Below are positions 28,337 to 37,578 of a stretch of 64,000 nt of DNA, piece after piece. Within the stretch, counting starts at the first letter, position 1; the number at the start of each line of letters is the position of its first letter. A program made the position numbers and the translations under genes. Source of the stretch: Myxococcus stipitatus. Lineage in GTDB: Bacteria > Myxococcota > Myxococcia > Myxococcales > Myxococcaceae. The stretch is taken from assembly GCF_038561935.1 (NCBI RefSeq), contig NZ_CP102770.1:4340001-4404000 (forward strand), written 5' to 3'. Below the pieces are notes generated by a model. It worked only from the letters and a program-made list of their open reading frames with translations, searched no databases and was not told where the DNA came from.

Positions 28337-28413
28337 GCGGCGGAGCTCCTCGGGAGGGCGGCGGGAGATACCACAGCCCGAGCTCGAGTCCGAGCCCGGG
28401 CGGAAGGCCTCGG

Positions 28414-29118
28414 TCAGCGTCCGCCGAGCAAGGTCGGAAGGGCCTCGGGGTGAGTGAAGTCCGGGAATGCGGCGTGTGCGCCGGCCTCCAGCAGGGCCTC
28501 GGCCTTGTAGGTGCCGGTTCCCACGCCGATGCACTCCGCGCCAATGCCCAGGGCCGCGGCCACATCCATGGGTGTGTCGCCGATGATGACCACGCGGCAC
28601 TCCTCGCGAGGGACTCCCAGGGTCGCCGCGCCAGCCTCGGCGCCTCGGCGAATCAGCTCCACGCGGTTCTCGTGGTCGCACCCGAAGCCGCCGAAGGAGA
28701 ACTGGTCATGGATGGCCACGCGCTCGAGCTTCACGCGAGCTCCCGCGCGAATGTTGCCGGTGCCCAGGCCCACGGCGAAGCCGTCGCGCTTGCGGGCCTC
28801 GATGACGGCCTCGCGAATGCCCGGGAAGACGATGTAGCGCTGCTCGTCGACCTTGCGGACTTCTTCGGTGAGGTGCGCGAGGTAGGCGGCGATGCCCGCG
28901 TCGATGGCTGCTTCCGAGTCCTCGACGCCGATGATGCGGAGGGCCTTGCGGACGATGGCCCGGTCCGTCATCCCCGACATGTGGAAGGAGTCGCAGGCAT
29001 CACGGCGGCCGTGGAGCTGCTCGAAGGCCAGGTCCATGGCGCGGCGGCCCGCGCCGCCAGTGGTGATGAGGGTGCCATCGATATCGAACAGGAGGACCGT
29101 GGGGCGCATGGCCCCCAT
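28414..29118 (-). CDS. HAD-superfamily phosphatase (phosphoglycolate phosphatase-like)
   Basis: 234 aa from ATG 29118 (a second in-frame ATG at 29109 is possible). HAD motif I is LFDIDGTLI near the N-terminus with the nucleophile Asp and acid/base Asp. A helical cap follows at ~25-95. Motif II is the Thr in LGTGNI, the motif III Lys is probably in the VKLERV segment, and motif IV is IGDTPMDVAAA. The layout matches Gph/PGP-like hydrolases that act on small phosphorylated metabolites. The exact substrate cannot be read from sequence. It runs with the HEAT-repeat gene upstream (49-bp gap) and the Ala-rich protein gene downstream. Confidence 0.9.
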   Translation of the reverse strand: MGAMRPTVLLFDIDGTLITTGGAGRRAMDLAFEQLHGRRDACDSFHMSGMTDRAIVRKALRIIGVEDSEAAIDAGIAAYLAHLTEEVRKVDEQRYIVFPGIREAVIEARKRDGFAVGLGTGNIRAGARVKLERVAIHDQFSFGGFGCDHENRVELIRRGAEAGAATLGVPREECRVVIIGDTPMDVAAALGIGAECIGVGTGTYKAEALLEAGAHAAFPDFTHPEALPTLLGGR

Positions 29119-29167
29119 CTAACGGAAGGCTTCGGCCGACGCGAGTCCCGAGTCGAGCCCGGGAGGC

Positions 29168-29815
29168 TCAGGGCTCGGCAAGGGTGAGTCCTCGTTGGAG
29201 GGCCTCGCGCACGAGGGGGCGTTCCTCGACGGGGAGTCGCTCCTCGAGGACCTGCCGGGCCTGCTGCCCTCCCAGCCGCCCGAGCGTCAGGGCCACGGCT
29301 TCGCGCACCGGGTCTTCACGGTCCGCGAGGCGGGGGGCGAGGAGTCCAATGGCCTCGACCCCCATGCACTGCGCGAGTGCCTGGGCGGCGCTGACTCGAA
29401 CGTCGGCGGGGGCATGTGTGTCGTCGAGGACTTCCTGGATGGAGTGGGCCCCTTGTGTCGGGTCGACCAGGGCCAATGAGGCAAGGGCCCGAGAGCGCCG
29501 TGACGGGGCGCCAGCGTTGTCCGTCGCGACCGCGGTCAGGATGGGCACGGCTTGAGTGCCAAGGCGCCGCCACTGCTCCTCGCGGATGGGCCCCTGGGCC
29601 GCATCGAGAAGGGCCAGCACCTGGGCGCGAAGGTCGCCAGGAGTCGAGGGAAGGGGGGCCGCCACGGGCTCGTGAGGGGCACGCGAGAGCGCGAGCGCGC
29701 TTCCCCCCGTGGATGTGACAAGCCCGGCCCCGAGAGCCAGGAGCCACCATCCGCGCCGGGACGAGGCGCGAGAACGGAGGGCGCGAGAGGAGGGCGGCGG
29801 TGTCGGCATCGACAT
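29168..29815 (-). CDS. Membrane-anchored HEAT-repeat protein
   Basis: 215 aa from ATG 29815, with AGAGG about nine bases upstream. A Pro/Ser/Arg-rich start is followed by one hydrophobic helix (WWLLALGAGLVTSTGGSALAL, ~25-45), either a signal anchor or an uncleaved signal peptide. The rest is built of HEAT/PBS-lyase-like helical pairs: ADVRVSAAQALAQCMG, DREDPVREAVALTLGRLGG, and a final VREALQRGL. Such repeats are protein-binding scaffolds. No catalytic role is indicated. It is the first gene of a possible minus-strand run with the HAD phosphatase. Confidence 0.75.
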   Translation of the reverse strand: MSMPTPPPSSRALRSRASSRRGWWLLALGAGLVTSTGGSALALSRAPHEPVAAPLPSTPGDLRAQVLALLDAAQGPIREEQWRRLGTQAVPILTAVATDNAGAPSRRSRALASLALVDPTQGAHSIQEVLDDTHAPADVRVSAAQALAQCMGVEAIGLLAPRLADREDPVREAVALTLGRLGGQQARQVLEERLPVEERPLVREALQRGLTLAEP

Positions 29816-29898
29816 GAGGAACGCCTCTGGCTGGGGGATGTGCAGGGTTATACGCCGGTTGCCCATGCGAACAGGAACCCCGGTATGGTGCTCCGTCG

Positions 29899-30291
29899 AT
29901 GGCTGGACGTGTCTTCTTCTTTCTTCAGCACGCGACGTATGAGCCTGCGTTCCAGGCGAGCTCCATGGGCATCACCGCCGTGGCGATGGGGGACGAGGTC
30001 TACTTCGTCCTGGCCTTCGACGCGTTGCGTGCCTGGGTCGGCGGGACCTTTGGCCAGCCGGAAGGCGCGCGGGAGGAAGAGGAGCACGCGCGAGGCGAGG
30101 CCCTGGGGTTGCCGCCGCCGGCCCGGATGCTGGAGGAGGCGAGGGCGCTGGGGGCGAAGTTGATCGCCTGCGACACGACGGTGCGCCTGTGTGGCTTCGA
30201 GCCGGCGTTCCTTCAAGGCCCGCTGGATGAGGTGATGGGTCTTGCCTCGCTGTGGCGGCTCACCCAAGGGGCCCGCACGTTGACGCTGTAG
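29899..30291 (+). CDS. DsrE/DsrF-like small protein
   Basis: 130 aa from ATG 29899. The chain begins with a beta strand and a helix, GRVFFFLQHATYEPAFQASSM, then AVAMGDEVYFVLAFDAL, the usual start of the DsrE fold. A cysteine pair lies in LIACDTTVRLCGF, at the position where DsrE proteins carry their conserved Cys. The family handles sulfur relay or acts as a small peroxiredoxin-like partner. A Glu/Arg-rich insertion (EGAREEEEHARGEALG) separates the two halves. No dsr or tus genes are near, so a sulfur role is inferred only from the fold. It starts divergently from the HEAT-repeat gene (83-bp gap). Confidence 0.72.
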   Translation: MAGRVFFFLQHATYEPAFQASSMGITAVAMGDEVYFVLAFDALRAWVGGTFGQPEGAREEEEHARGEALGLPPPARMLEEARALGAKLIACDTTVRLCGFEPAFLQGPLDEVMGLASLWRLTQGARTLTL

Positions 30292-30409
30292 GTCGCCGCC
30301 AGACATGCCGAGCCCGGGGATGTCGTGCACACCGCACCCAGTGTGTGCCTGTCGAGGGGCTGGCATCGGTCCCTGCTGTAACCTCGCAGTACCAGTCGAA
30401 CCTTCAGTC

Positions 30410-30439
30410 CCCCTCTTTGAGGCTGTAGCCTCAGAGGGG
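30410..30439. other. Imperfect hairpin between the DsrE-like and VWA genes
   Basis: CCCCTC-TT-TGAGGCT / AGCCTCA-GAGGGG with a two-base bulge and a two-base loop; 118 bp past the DsrE-like stop, ~95 bp before the VWA start. No T-tract follows, so it may be a weak terminator or a 5'-leader structure. Confidence 0.4.
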
Positions 30440-30535
30440 AGTCACGCGTTACTCTGCCGCTGAGCCGTCCCCGTAGAACTCCGGCCGCGCGGAGCTCCGC
30501 GTCCCCCCATGAGAAGCAGAAGGAATTCATTGCCT

Positions 30536-31813
30536 ATGCGCGCCAAGTTGCCCCTCCTGAGCGCTCTTGTTCTCGGCGCCCTCTCGGGTGTCGTCGCCAC
30601 GGGTTGTCAGTCCTACGACTTCGAACCGGTGGAGCCGCTCGCCATCGCGCAGACGACCGTCGAGGAGACCATCACCGCTCTCGCGAGCAAGCCCAACGTC
30701 ATGATGTTGGTGGACGTCTCGGGCTCGATGACCCTCCCGGTGAACCCCTCGCTTCCGTCGTGCAAGGTTCCGGATGGGTCCGGCGGAACGGCGAACTGTG
30801 GTGGTGAGCTGCCGTGCCCCACGGCGACGTGCCCCACGCGCTGGACGGAGCTTCAGGCTGCGGTCCCCGGGTTCCTCACGAAGACGGGCCAGTACGTCCG
30901 CTTCGGTCTCACGACCTACCCTGAGTCGAAGAGCGATTCCGGCGCCGAGGCCTGCAACGCCTCCACGTCGCTGTCGATTCGCAAGGACCTGCCGACGGCG
31001 GAGGACGACGCCTCGCTGCGGGCGCACGCCAACAGCATCACGGAGCTCATCCAGGGCATTCCCAACGCGGGAACCGGGCGGCCCTTGGGTGGTACTCCGA
31101 CGAGCGGAAGTCTCCGCTTCCTGGGGAACCAGCCGAGCATGCAGGACGAGGACCGCAAGCGGTTCGTCATCCTCCTGACGGACGGTCTGCCCAACTGCAA
31201 TGTGAACAACGAGTTCTCCGGCAAGGACAACCCGGCTCAGTGCAAGTGCACCATCGCGGGCAACCTCTGCGCGTCGAGCACCACGTATGAGCGCCGAGGC
31301 TGCCTCGATACGAACGCCTCCGTGGCGGCGGTGAGCGAGCTGAAGGCCAGGGGCGTCACGACCATCGTCATCGGCTTCGGCGCGGAGACGGCGTCGGGCG
31401 ATGGCCCGGCGGTTCTCCAGGCGATGGCCGCGGCGGGTGGTTTTGCTCGGTCGTGCACGGATGACCCGACCGCCTGTGGCCCCAACGACACGTGCAACCG
31501 GGTGACGGGCCTCTGCGGTCGCAGCTTCTATCAGGCGGCCAACCAGGCGGAGCTTTCCGCCGCCCTGGAGCTCATCAGCAAGGACTTCATCAACCCGGAG
31601 CCCTGCCTGATTCGCCTGAAGGGGCCGCAGCTTCCGTCGGACCCCAAGCTCATCGTCGTGTACGTCGAGGGTGAGCGCACGGTGGCCAGCGATGCGACCT
31701 GGGAGCTGACGCCGGACGGAGTGCGCTTCAACGGCGCGACGTGTGACCGGATCAAGAACTCGCGCCCGGAAGCACCGGTCAACATCGAGATTCGCGCCAT
31801 CCGGCTGCGCTAG
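30536..31813 (+). CDS. VWA-domain lipoprotein
   Basis: 425 aa from ATG 30536 (AAGGAA upstream); ATG 30509 is an alternative with a poorer site. The signal ends in a lipobox, VVATGC (Cys24), so the mature protein is lipidated. A von Willebrand A domain follows with the MIDAS motif LVDVSGSMT, Thr in the FGLTTYPES loop, and LLTDGLPNC carrying the third metal ligand. A cysteine cluster (CNVNN...CKC...C...C) lies in the middle, and a Cys-rich CGPNDTCNRVTGLCG stretch near residue 325 resembles myxobacterial cell-surface proteins. The role is probably ligand or protein binding at the cell surface. It stands alone, with a leader hairpin upstream. Confidence 0.87.
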   Translation: MRAKLPLLSALVLGALSGVVATGCQSYDFEPVEPLAIAQTTVEETITALASKPNVMMLVDVSGSMTLPVNPSLPSCKVPDGSGGTANCGGELPCPTATCPTRWTELQAAVPGFLTKTGQYVRFGLTTYPESKSDSGAEACNASTSLSIRKDLPTAEDDASLRAHANSITELIQGIPNAGTGRPLGGTPTSGSLRFLGNQPSMQDEDRKRFVILLTDGLPNCNVNNEFSGKDNPAQCKCTIAGNLCASSTTYERRGCLDTNASVAAVSELKARGVTTIVIGFGAETASGDGPAVLQAMAAAGGFARSCTDDPTACGPNDTCNRVTGLCGRSFYQAANQAELSAALELISKDFINPEPCLIRLKGPQLPSDPKLIVVYVEGERTVASDATWELTPDGVRFNGATCDRIKNSRPEAPVNIEIRAIRLR

Positions 31814-31832
31814 GCCGTTGGGCGGGGGCGGC

Positions 31833-31861
31833 TTTACCCGGAAGGGTGTGGGGATTATAGG
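31833..31861 (+). promoter_or_regulatory. Candidate promoter of the RimK-like gene
   Basis: TTTACC (31833-31838), 17-bp spacer, TATAGG (31856-31861), 34 bp before the ATG. Placement is right; pattern match only. Confidence 0.4.
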
Positions 31862-31894
31862 TCCCCCGCCGCGGTCCGGCCGCCGTCCCCACCC

Positions 31895-32899
31895 ATGAAA
31901 GTCACGCTCCTCTCGCGCTCCGCTTCCATTCCGTCCACTCGACGCCTTGTCGAGGCGGGGCGTGCTCGAGGTCACCGGATGCGGGTGCTCAACCCGCTCC
32001 GAGTGCAGATGCACCTGGATGGTGGTGGGCGCGCGACGCTCTACTACGACCGCAAGAAGCTGGCGCCCACGGACGTGGTGTTGCCGCGGATTGCGCAGTC
32101 CATCAGCACCTACGGCCTGGCGGTGGTGAACCAGTTCGTGCTGAACGGGGTGCCGCTCGTCAACCACGCCCAGGCCATTGCCCAGTCGCGCAGCAAGATG
32201 CGCTCGCTGCAGTTGCTGTCGGCCCATGGCATCGCCATCCCCGCGACCGTGATGGCGCGGGACGCCGCTCACCTGAAGGAGATGGTGGGCCTGGTGGGTG
32301 GAGTGCCCGTGCTGGTGAAGCTCCTCCAGGGGCAGGAGAAGCACGGGGTGATGGTGTGTGAGAGCCTCCAGTCACTGGAGGCCGCGCTCGAGGCGGTCCT
32401 GGGCCTGGGTCACAACCTGGTGATGCAGGAGTACGTGAAGAGCACGAGCCAGGACGTGCGGGTGCTCGTCGTGGGAGGCAAGGCGGTGGCCGCGGTGCGA
32501 CGCCGACCGAGGCCAGGGCGGCTTGCACATACGCTCATCAAGGGGGCACGCCTGGAGGCGATGGAGCTGTCGCCCGGCCAGCGAGCCACCGCGGAGAAGG
32601 CCACGCGCCTGGTGGGATTGGAAGTGGCGGCGGTCGACCTCCTGGACGTGGAGGGGCAGTCGAAGGTCTTCGAGGTGAACAGCTCCCCCGCGCTGCCGGA
32701 GATGGAGGCCGCGACGGGCTTGGACCTGGCCACACCCATCATCCTTCGGGCCGAGGAGCTGGTGGCGGGGGCGGAGCCAGTGTCGATTCCAGACCTCATC
32801 CCGCCCCAGCCACTCCTCGACGCCGTCCCGACGCCGTCCCCCGCGCCTCGTGGAAAACGTGCGAGCCGCACGTCCAGCCGGGGGCCTGGGGGGCCGTGA
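31895..32899 (+). CDS. RimK-like ATP-grasp ligase
   Basis: 334 aa from ATG 31895. The first ~95 residues form the RimK N-terminal domain (RGHRMRVLNPLRVQMHL, VVLPRIAQSISTYGLAV). The ATP-grasp core spans ~100-285 with NHAQAIAQSRSKMRSLQLL, VLVKLLQGQEKHGVMVCES, LVMQEYVKSTSQDVRVLVVG, and the metal/ATP site FEVNSSPALPEMEAATG. RimK-type enzymes join an amino acid, often glutamate, to a peptide or protein C-terminus or to a small molecule. In E. coli RimK modifies ribosomal protein S6; the substrate here is not shown. The Pro/Ser/Arg-rich C-terminal ~45 residues look disordered. No rpsF is adjacent, so other carboxylate-amine ligations remain possible. Confidence 0.87.
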   Translation: MKVTLLSRSASIPSTRRLVEAGRARGHRMRVLNPLRVQMHLDGGGRATLYYDRKKLAPTDVVLPRIAQSISTYGLAVVNQFVLNGVPLVNHAQAIAQSRSKMRSLQLLSAHGIAIPATVMARDAAHLKEMVGLVGGVPVLVKLLQGQEKHGVMVCESLQSLEAALEAVLGLGHNLVMQEYVKSTSQDVRVLVVGGKAVAAVRRRPRPGRLAHTLIKGARLEAMELSPGQRATAEKATRLVGLEVAAVDLLDVEGQSKVFEVNSSPALPEMEAATGLDLATPIILRAEELVAGAEPVSIPDLIPPQPLLDAVPTPSPAPRGKRASRTSSRGPGGP

Positions 32900-32963
32900 A
32901 GAGAAAGCCGACTCTTGGGTCGCAGGCGTGATACGCACGACCCGTTTCCAGGAGACCTCACCC

Positions 32964-33413
32964 ATGACGCACTTCCGAAAGCTCACTTCCGTTGCGGCCT
33001 TGATGGTGGCCAGTGTCTGGACGGCCCCGGTGTTCGCCGATGAGGTGGATCCCGCGAGTCTCTATGACGTGTCCACGGACGGCTCTTCCACGCAGGTCAA
33101 GGCGGGGGAGAAGGGCGTGTTCGTGGTGTCCGTCAAGACGAAGTCCGGTGCGCACGTCTCCGAGGAGGCCCCGCTGAAGCTGGACGTGAAGGCCTCGCAC
33201 GTCTCCGTGACGAAGGAGAAGCTGGGGCGCGAGGACTCGGTGTCGAAGAAGGCCGCGGGGCAGCAGTTCGTGGACCCGCGCTTCGAGGTTCCGTTCTCCG
33301 CGGCGGCGGCGGGCAAGGGCTCGGTGGATGCCAAGCTCGTCTTCTTCATCTGCACGGAGAAGATCTGCGCCCGTCAGCAGAAGACCCTCTCCGTTCCCGT
33401 CGAGGTCCTCTAG
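32964..33413 (+). CDS. Secreted protein, DsbD-alpha/DsbC-corrector-like
   Basis: 149 aa from ATG 32964, with AGGAGA upstream. The signal peptide (MTHFRKLTSVAALMVASVWT, cleavage after VFA) is followed by a small beta-rich domain. A Cys pair occurs as FFICTEKICARQQKTL near the C-terminus. The C-x4-C pattern on a late strand resembles the periplasmic N-terminal domain of DsbD and the related disulfide bond corrector family (PF11412 type), which would give a redox partner role. This is a resemblance by pattern and size, not a firm match. It lies 64 bp after the RimK-like gene and 5 bp before rlmB, so it is likely co-transcribed with rlmB. Confidence 0.6.
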   Translation: MTHFRKLTSVAALMVASVWTAPVFADEVDPASLYDVSTDGSSTQVKAGEKGVFVVSVKTKSGAHVSEEAPLKLDVKASHVSVTKEKLGREDSVSKKAAGQQFVDPRFEVPFSAAAAGKGSVDAKLVFFICTEKICARQQKTLSVPVEVL

Positions 33414-33418
33414 TTCCC

Positions 33419-34228
33419 ATGAGTGAGCGTTCCTCCCGAGGTGGTGGTCGTGGCGAGCGCGAAGGGGGAGACTCCTCCTTGCGTCACGTCTTTGGGGTCA
33501 ATCCGGTGCTCGAGGCCCTGCGGGCTCGGCCGGATGAGGTGGAGCGGCTGTACGTCGTGGAGGGGCAGCTGGCGGCCCGGGCCTCGGGCGAGCTGCTCAG
33601 CCGCGCCCGGGAGGCCGGCGTCCGCGTGGAGAAGGTATCTCGCGAGCGCATGGCGGCGATGGCGGACGGTGGTGTCCACCAGGGCGTGGTGCTGGAGCTT
33701 CGAGGCTTCAAGTACGCGGACCTGCAGGACATCCTGGATGCCGCCAAGGCGAGCAAGAAGCCGGCACTCGTGGTGGTTCTCGACGGTATCCAGGACCCGC
33801 ACAACCTGGGAGCCATCATCCGGTCCGCACACGCGCTGGGGGCCCATGGGGTCGTCATCGCCAAGGACCGGGCCGTTCAGGTGACGGGAACGGTGGCCAA
33901 GGCCTCGGCTGGAGCAGTGGAGCACTGCCTGGTCGCGCGCGTCGTGAACATCTCCCGTGCCCTGGAGGAGCTGAAGGAGGCGGGACTCTGGGTGGCCGCC
34001 GCGGACGTGGGAGCAACGGAGCCCATGTGGAGTGCCCGGCTGGACGGTCCACTGGCCTTGGTGGTGGGCGCCGAGGGGCCTGGTGTGCGGGAAGGGGTCC
34101 TCAAGCACTGCGACCATCGCCTGCGGATTCCCATGACGGGTCAGGTCGGTTCACTCAATGCGTCCGTTTCGGCCGGCGTTCTGCTATATGAGGTCGCCCG
34201 GCAGCGCGGGAGCCCTTCCCGTTCGTAG
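33419..34228 (+). CDS. rlmB: 23S rRNA (guanosine-2'-O)-methyltransferase RlmB/TrmH family
   Basis: 269 aa from ATG 33419. A short disordered start rich in Gly, Arg and Ser precedes the SpoU substrate-binding domain (HVFGVNPVLEALRARPDEVE), and the SPOUT catalytic fold follows from ~115. Diagnostic motifs: DGIQDPHNLGAIIRSA (motif 1), LVVGAEGPGVR (motif 2) and MTGQVGSLNASVSAGVLLYE (motif 3, containing the SAM-binding trefoil knot). In E. coli, RlmB methylates G2251 of 23S rRNA at the 2'-O. The gene ends 133 bp before the tRNA cluster and its stop is close to the likely promoter of that cluster. Confidence 0.9.
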   Translation: MSERSSRGGGRGEREGGDSSLRHVFGVNPVLEALRARPDEVERLYVVEGQLAARASGELLSRAREAGVRVEKVSRERMAAMADGGVHQGVVLELRGFKYADLQDILDAAKASKKPALVVVLDGIQDPHNLGAIIRSAHALGAHGVVIAKDRAVQVTGTVAKASAGAVEHCLVARVVNISRALEELKEAGLWVAAADVGATEPMWSARLDGPLALVVGAEGPGVREGVLKHCDHRLRIPMTGQVGSLNASVSAGVLLYEVARQRGSPSRS

Positions 34229-34251
34229 GTCGGCACCTGGGATCAATGTCC

Positions 34252-34279
34252 TTGACTTGGGTGATGGGGACTTCTAAAA
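34252..34279 (+). promoter_or_regulatory. Candidate promoter of the tRNA-tuf transcription unit
   Basis: TTGACT (34252-34257) followed by an A-rich TCTAAAA near 34273-34279 (15-16 bp spacer), ~85 bp before the first tRNA. Good -35, weaker -10. Confidence 0.45.
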
Positions 34280-34361
34280 GGGCGCGCCTCGCACATCGGC
34301 GCCGGGTGGTTGACGGTTCCGGTGGAGGTGGGGTAGGGCGGTGGGTAGGAGCCGGATGAGT

Positions 34362-34434
34362 GCCGGTGTAGCTCAGTCGGTAGAGCAACTGATTTGTAAT
34401 CAGTAGGTCGCGGGTTCAAGTCCCGCCGCCGGCC
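34362..34434 (+). tRNA. tRNA-Thr(TGT)
   Basis: 73-nt cloverleaf: acceptor GCCGGTG/CGCCGGC (one G-U), anticodon arm ACTGA-TTTGTAA-TCAGT with anticodon TGT, T arm GCGGG-TTCAAGT-CCCGC. The discriminator position reads C, unusual for tRNA-Thr, and CCA is not encoded. First of four tRNAs before tuf. Confidence 0.95.
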
Positions 34435-34513
34435 AAGCAGGACGGGGCCGCGGATAAGGGCCCGAGACGAGCAGTAACGGGGTGGGGTAGTAAGCAGTTG
34501 CTGTGAAAATTCC

Positions 34514-34597
34514 GGAGGGATACCCAAGCGGCCAAAGGGAGCAGACTGTAAATCTGCCGGCTCTACGCCTTCGATGGTTCGAATCCATCTCCCTCCA
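34514..34597 (+). tRNA. tRNA-Tyr(GTA)
   Basis: 84-nt class II tRNA with a long variable arm: acceptor GGAGGGA/TCCCTCC, anticodon GTA in GACTGTAAATC, T loop TTCGAAT, discriminator A73. CCA not encoded. Confidence 0.97.
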
Positions 34598-34604
34598 CTC
34601 GGCA

Positions 34605-34682
<78 letters not shown>

Positions 34683-34708
34683 AACGTTGTAGTTCATAGT
34701 ATCGCCAA

Positions 34709-34784
34709 GCCCTGATAGCTCAGTTGGCAGAGCGCATCCTTGGTAAGGATGAGGTCACCAGTTCAATCCTGGTTCAGGGCTCCA
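34709..34784 (+). tRNA. tRNA-Thr(GGT)
   Basis: 76 nt including encoded CCA: acceptor GCCCTGA/TCAGGGC, anticodon GGT in CATCC-TTGGTAA-GGATG, discriminator U73. It ends 17 bp before the tuf start, so it is co-transcribed with tuf. Confidence 0.97.
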
Positions 34785-34801
34785 TTTTTTAGAGGAGTGT
34801 C

Positions 34802-35992
<1,191 letters not shown>

Positions 35993-36041
35993 TTCGCCTG
36001 GGAGGCACTCAAGCCTCCTGGCCCCAAACACCGGATTTCGA

Positions 36042-36070
36042 GGGGAAGGTGCCTTCTGGTAACCTTCCCC
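36042..36070 (+). terminator. Hairpin after tuf (weak terminator or processing site)
   Basis: 9-bp perfect stem GGGGAAGGT / ACCTTCCCC with an 11-nt loop, followed by TTCCGTGTCTG. It lies 23 bp before the rpmG ATG, so readthrough or attenuation into rpmG is likely. Confidence 0.5.
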
Positions 36071-36093
36071 TTCCGTGTCTGATGAGGTAGGCC

Positions 36094-36258
36094 ATGCCGA
36101 AGGGCAATCGTTCCATCATTTCGCTCGAGTGCACGGTGTGCAAGGAGCGGAACTACACGACCACGAAGAACAAGCGGAAGAGCCAGGACAAGCTCGAGTT
36201 GAGCAAGTTCTGCTCGCGGTGCCGCAAGCACACGGACCACAAGGAAGGTAAGGTCTAG
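36094..36258 (+). CDS. rpmG: 50S ribosomal protein L33
   Basis: 54 aa from ATG 36094 to TAG 36258. The sequence begins [20 protein letters not shown] and has the zinc-binding pair CTVC...CSRC, so it is the C+ form of L33 (zinc-dependent). Basic and Lys-rich, as expected for a 50S surface protein. GAGGTAGGCC precedes the ATG. It sits between tuf and tRNA-Trp-secE, the canonical place. Confidence 0.96.
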   Translation: MPKGNRSIISLECTVCKERNYTTTKNKRKSQDKLELSKFCSRCRKHTDHKEGKV

Positions 36259-36281
36259 GTCGGTAGTTCCTGAGAGTTCTT

Positions 36282-36357
36282 AGGCCAGTAGCTCCAACGG
36301 TAGAGCAGCGGTCTCCAAATCCGCGTGTTGGGGGTTCGAATCCCTCCTGGCCTGCCA
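36282..36357 (+). tRNA. tRNA-Trp(CCA)
   Basis: 76 nt with encoded CCA: acceptor AGGCCAG/CTGGCCT, anticodon CCA in GCGGT-CTCCAAA-TCCGC, T loop TTCGAAT, discriminator G73 as is typical for tRNA-Trp. Position between rpmG and secE is conserved in many bacteria. Confidence 0.97.
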
Positions 36358-36376
36358 AGTCTCAGTAGGAGCGGGG

Positions 36377-36402
36377 CCCCCGGTACCTGGAGGTACCGGG
36401 GG
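36377..36402 (+). terminator. Rho-independent terminator before secE
   Basis: Perfect 12-bp stem CCCCCGGTACCT / AGGTACCGGGGG with a 2-nt loop, followed by TTCCTGTGTTT. It follows tRNA-Trp by 19 bp and precedes the secE start by 56 bp. Confidence 0.8.
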
Positions 36403-36458
36403 TTCCTGTGTTTCCGAAGTTCGTGAAATTTCGCATCCGCTTTACCTCGTGAGGCACC

Positions 36459-36902
36459 ATGGCGACGGCATCAGAGGCCAGCCAGCAGGCTAACCGCTCG
36501 GCGATGGATCCGAAGCGGCTCGTTGTCATCTTCTACCTCCTCGCCGCCATTGTCCTGGCGCTGTTCCTGGAGCGCGTCTTCGGGATGCTCTGGGCCAGCT
36601 TCGGATGGCCGGACGGCGTCCTCATCGAGGGCTCGGACTGGAAGGTCTCCACGCTCGTGGGCTACGTGTCCGCGGTGGGACTCGCGCTGTTGGGCTACTT
36701 CCATCCGAAGACCCACACGCTCTCCCTGGAAGTGGCGTCCGAGCTGATGAAGGTGTCCTGGCCTACCTGGCCGGAGACCCGGACGTCGACCATGGCCGTG
36801 GTCGTCGCGTCGCTTGTCGCCGCGGTGCTGCTCTTCTGCATCGACTCCGCCGCGTACAAATTGATGGTGGATTGGCTGCCCGCTCTGTGGGGGAAGCTGT
36901 AA
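36459..36902 (+). CDS. secE: Preprotein translocase subunit SecE
   Basis: 147 aa from ATG 36459, with GAGG upstream. Three membrane helices: [40 protein letters not shown] and a third after [19 protein letters not shown], which carries the conserved amphipathic SecE motif (VxWPxxxE). The three-helix form matches the long proteobacterial SecE. SecE clamps the SecY channel. The stop codon shares its last A with the nusG ATG (TAATG), giving tight coupling. Confidence 0.96.
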   Translation: MATASEASQQANRSAMDPKRLVVIFYLLAAIVLALFLERVFGMLWASFGWPDGVLIEGSDWKVSTLVGYVSAVGLALLGYFHPKTHTLSLEVASELMKVSWPTWPETRTSTMAVVVASLVAAVLLFCIDSAAYKLMVDWLPALWGKL

Positions 36903-37444
36903 TGGCGATGAAATGGTACGTGGTCCACACCTACTCGAACTTCGAGAACCAGGCGAAGAAGAGCCTTGAGGAGAAGGTTCGCCTCGAGGGGCTGCAGGAC
37001 CAGTTCGGCGAGATTCTCATCCCCATGGAGCAGGTCGTGGAGATGGTGAAGGGCGAGAAGAAGACGTCTCGCCGCAAGTTCTTCCCGGGCTACATCTTCG
37101 TGCAGATGGAGCTGAATGACCGGACGCTCCACCTGGTGAAGAACACGCCGAAGATCACCGGGTTCCCTGGGACAGTGCAGAACCAGAACCCGCTGCCCAT
37201 CTCCGACCAGGAAGTGGCTCGGCTCACGTCGCAGATCTCCGAGGGCACGCTCAAGCCGAAGCCCAAGGTGCAGTTCGACGACGGCGACACGGTGCGCGTC
37301 ATTGACGGGCCCTTCGCCAACTTCAACGGCACGGTGGAGGAGGTCAACGCGGAGAAGGGTCGCGTGAAGGTGCTCGTGAGCATCTTCGGTCGTGCGACCC
37401 CCGTGGAGCTCGACTTCATGCAGGTGGAGAAGACCACCGGCTAG
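36902..37444 (+). CDS. nusG: Transcription antitermination/termination factor NusG
   Basis: 180 aa from ATG 36902, overlapping the secE stop by one base. The NGN domain spans ~1-115 ([33 protein letters not shown]), then a linker, then the KOW domain ([20 protein letters not shown]) at ~125-175. It joins RNA polymerase to Rho and to the leading ribosome. It is a standard-length NusG, with no insertion. The gene is followed by a 134-bp gap with a hairpin before rplK. Confidence 0.98.
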   Translation: MAMKWYVVHTYSNFENQAKKSLEEKVRLEGLQDQFGEILIPMEQVVEMVKGEKKTSRRKFFPGYIFVQMELNDRTLHLVKNTPKITGFPGTVQNQNPLPISDQEVARLTSQISEGTLKPKPKVQFDDGDTVRVIDGPFANFNGTVEEVNAEKGRVKVLVSIFGRATPVELDFMQVEKTTG

Positions 37445-37486
37445 TTTTTCGTGGGCGACTCGGATAGAGCGCGCCACGAGCAGTCT

Positions 37487-37506
37487 CCGTGCCCTCCGGG
37501 GCACGG
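37487..37506 (+). other. Hairpin in the rplK leader
   Basis: 8-bp stem CCGTGCCC / GGGCACGG with a 4-nt loop, 73 bp before rplK. Its place ahead of the L11-L1 genes suits the autoregulatory L1-binding leader of many bacteria, but the sequence alone does not show that site. Confidence 0.35.
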
Positions 37507-37578
37507 TCCCATGGGTGGGAGGGTCTTCCCGTCTGGAGGCCCGTTGGAACCACCCCCTCGAAAGGCAGTTGTCAGCCG

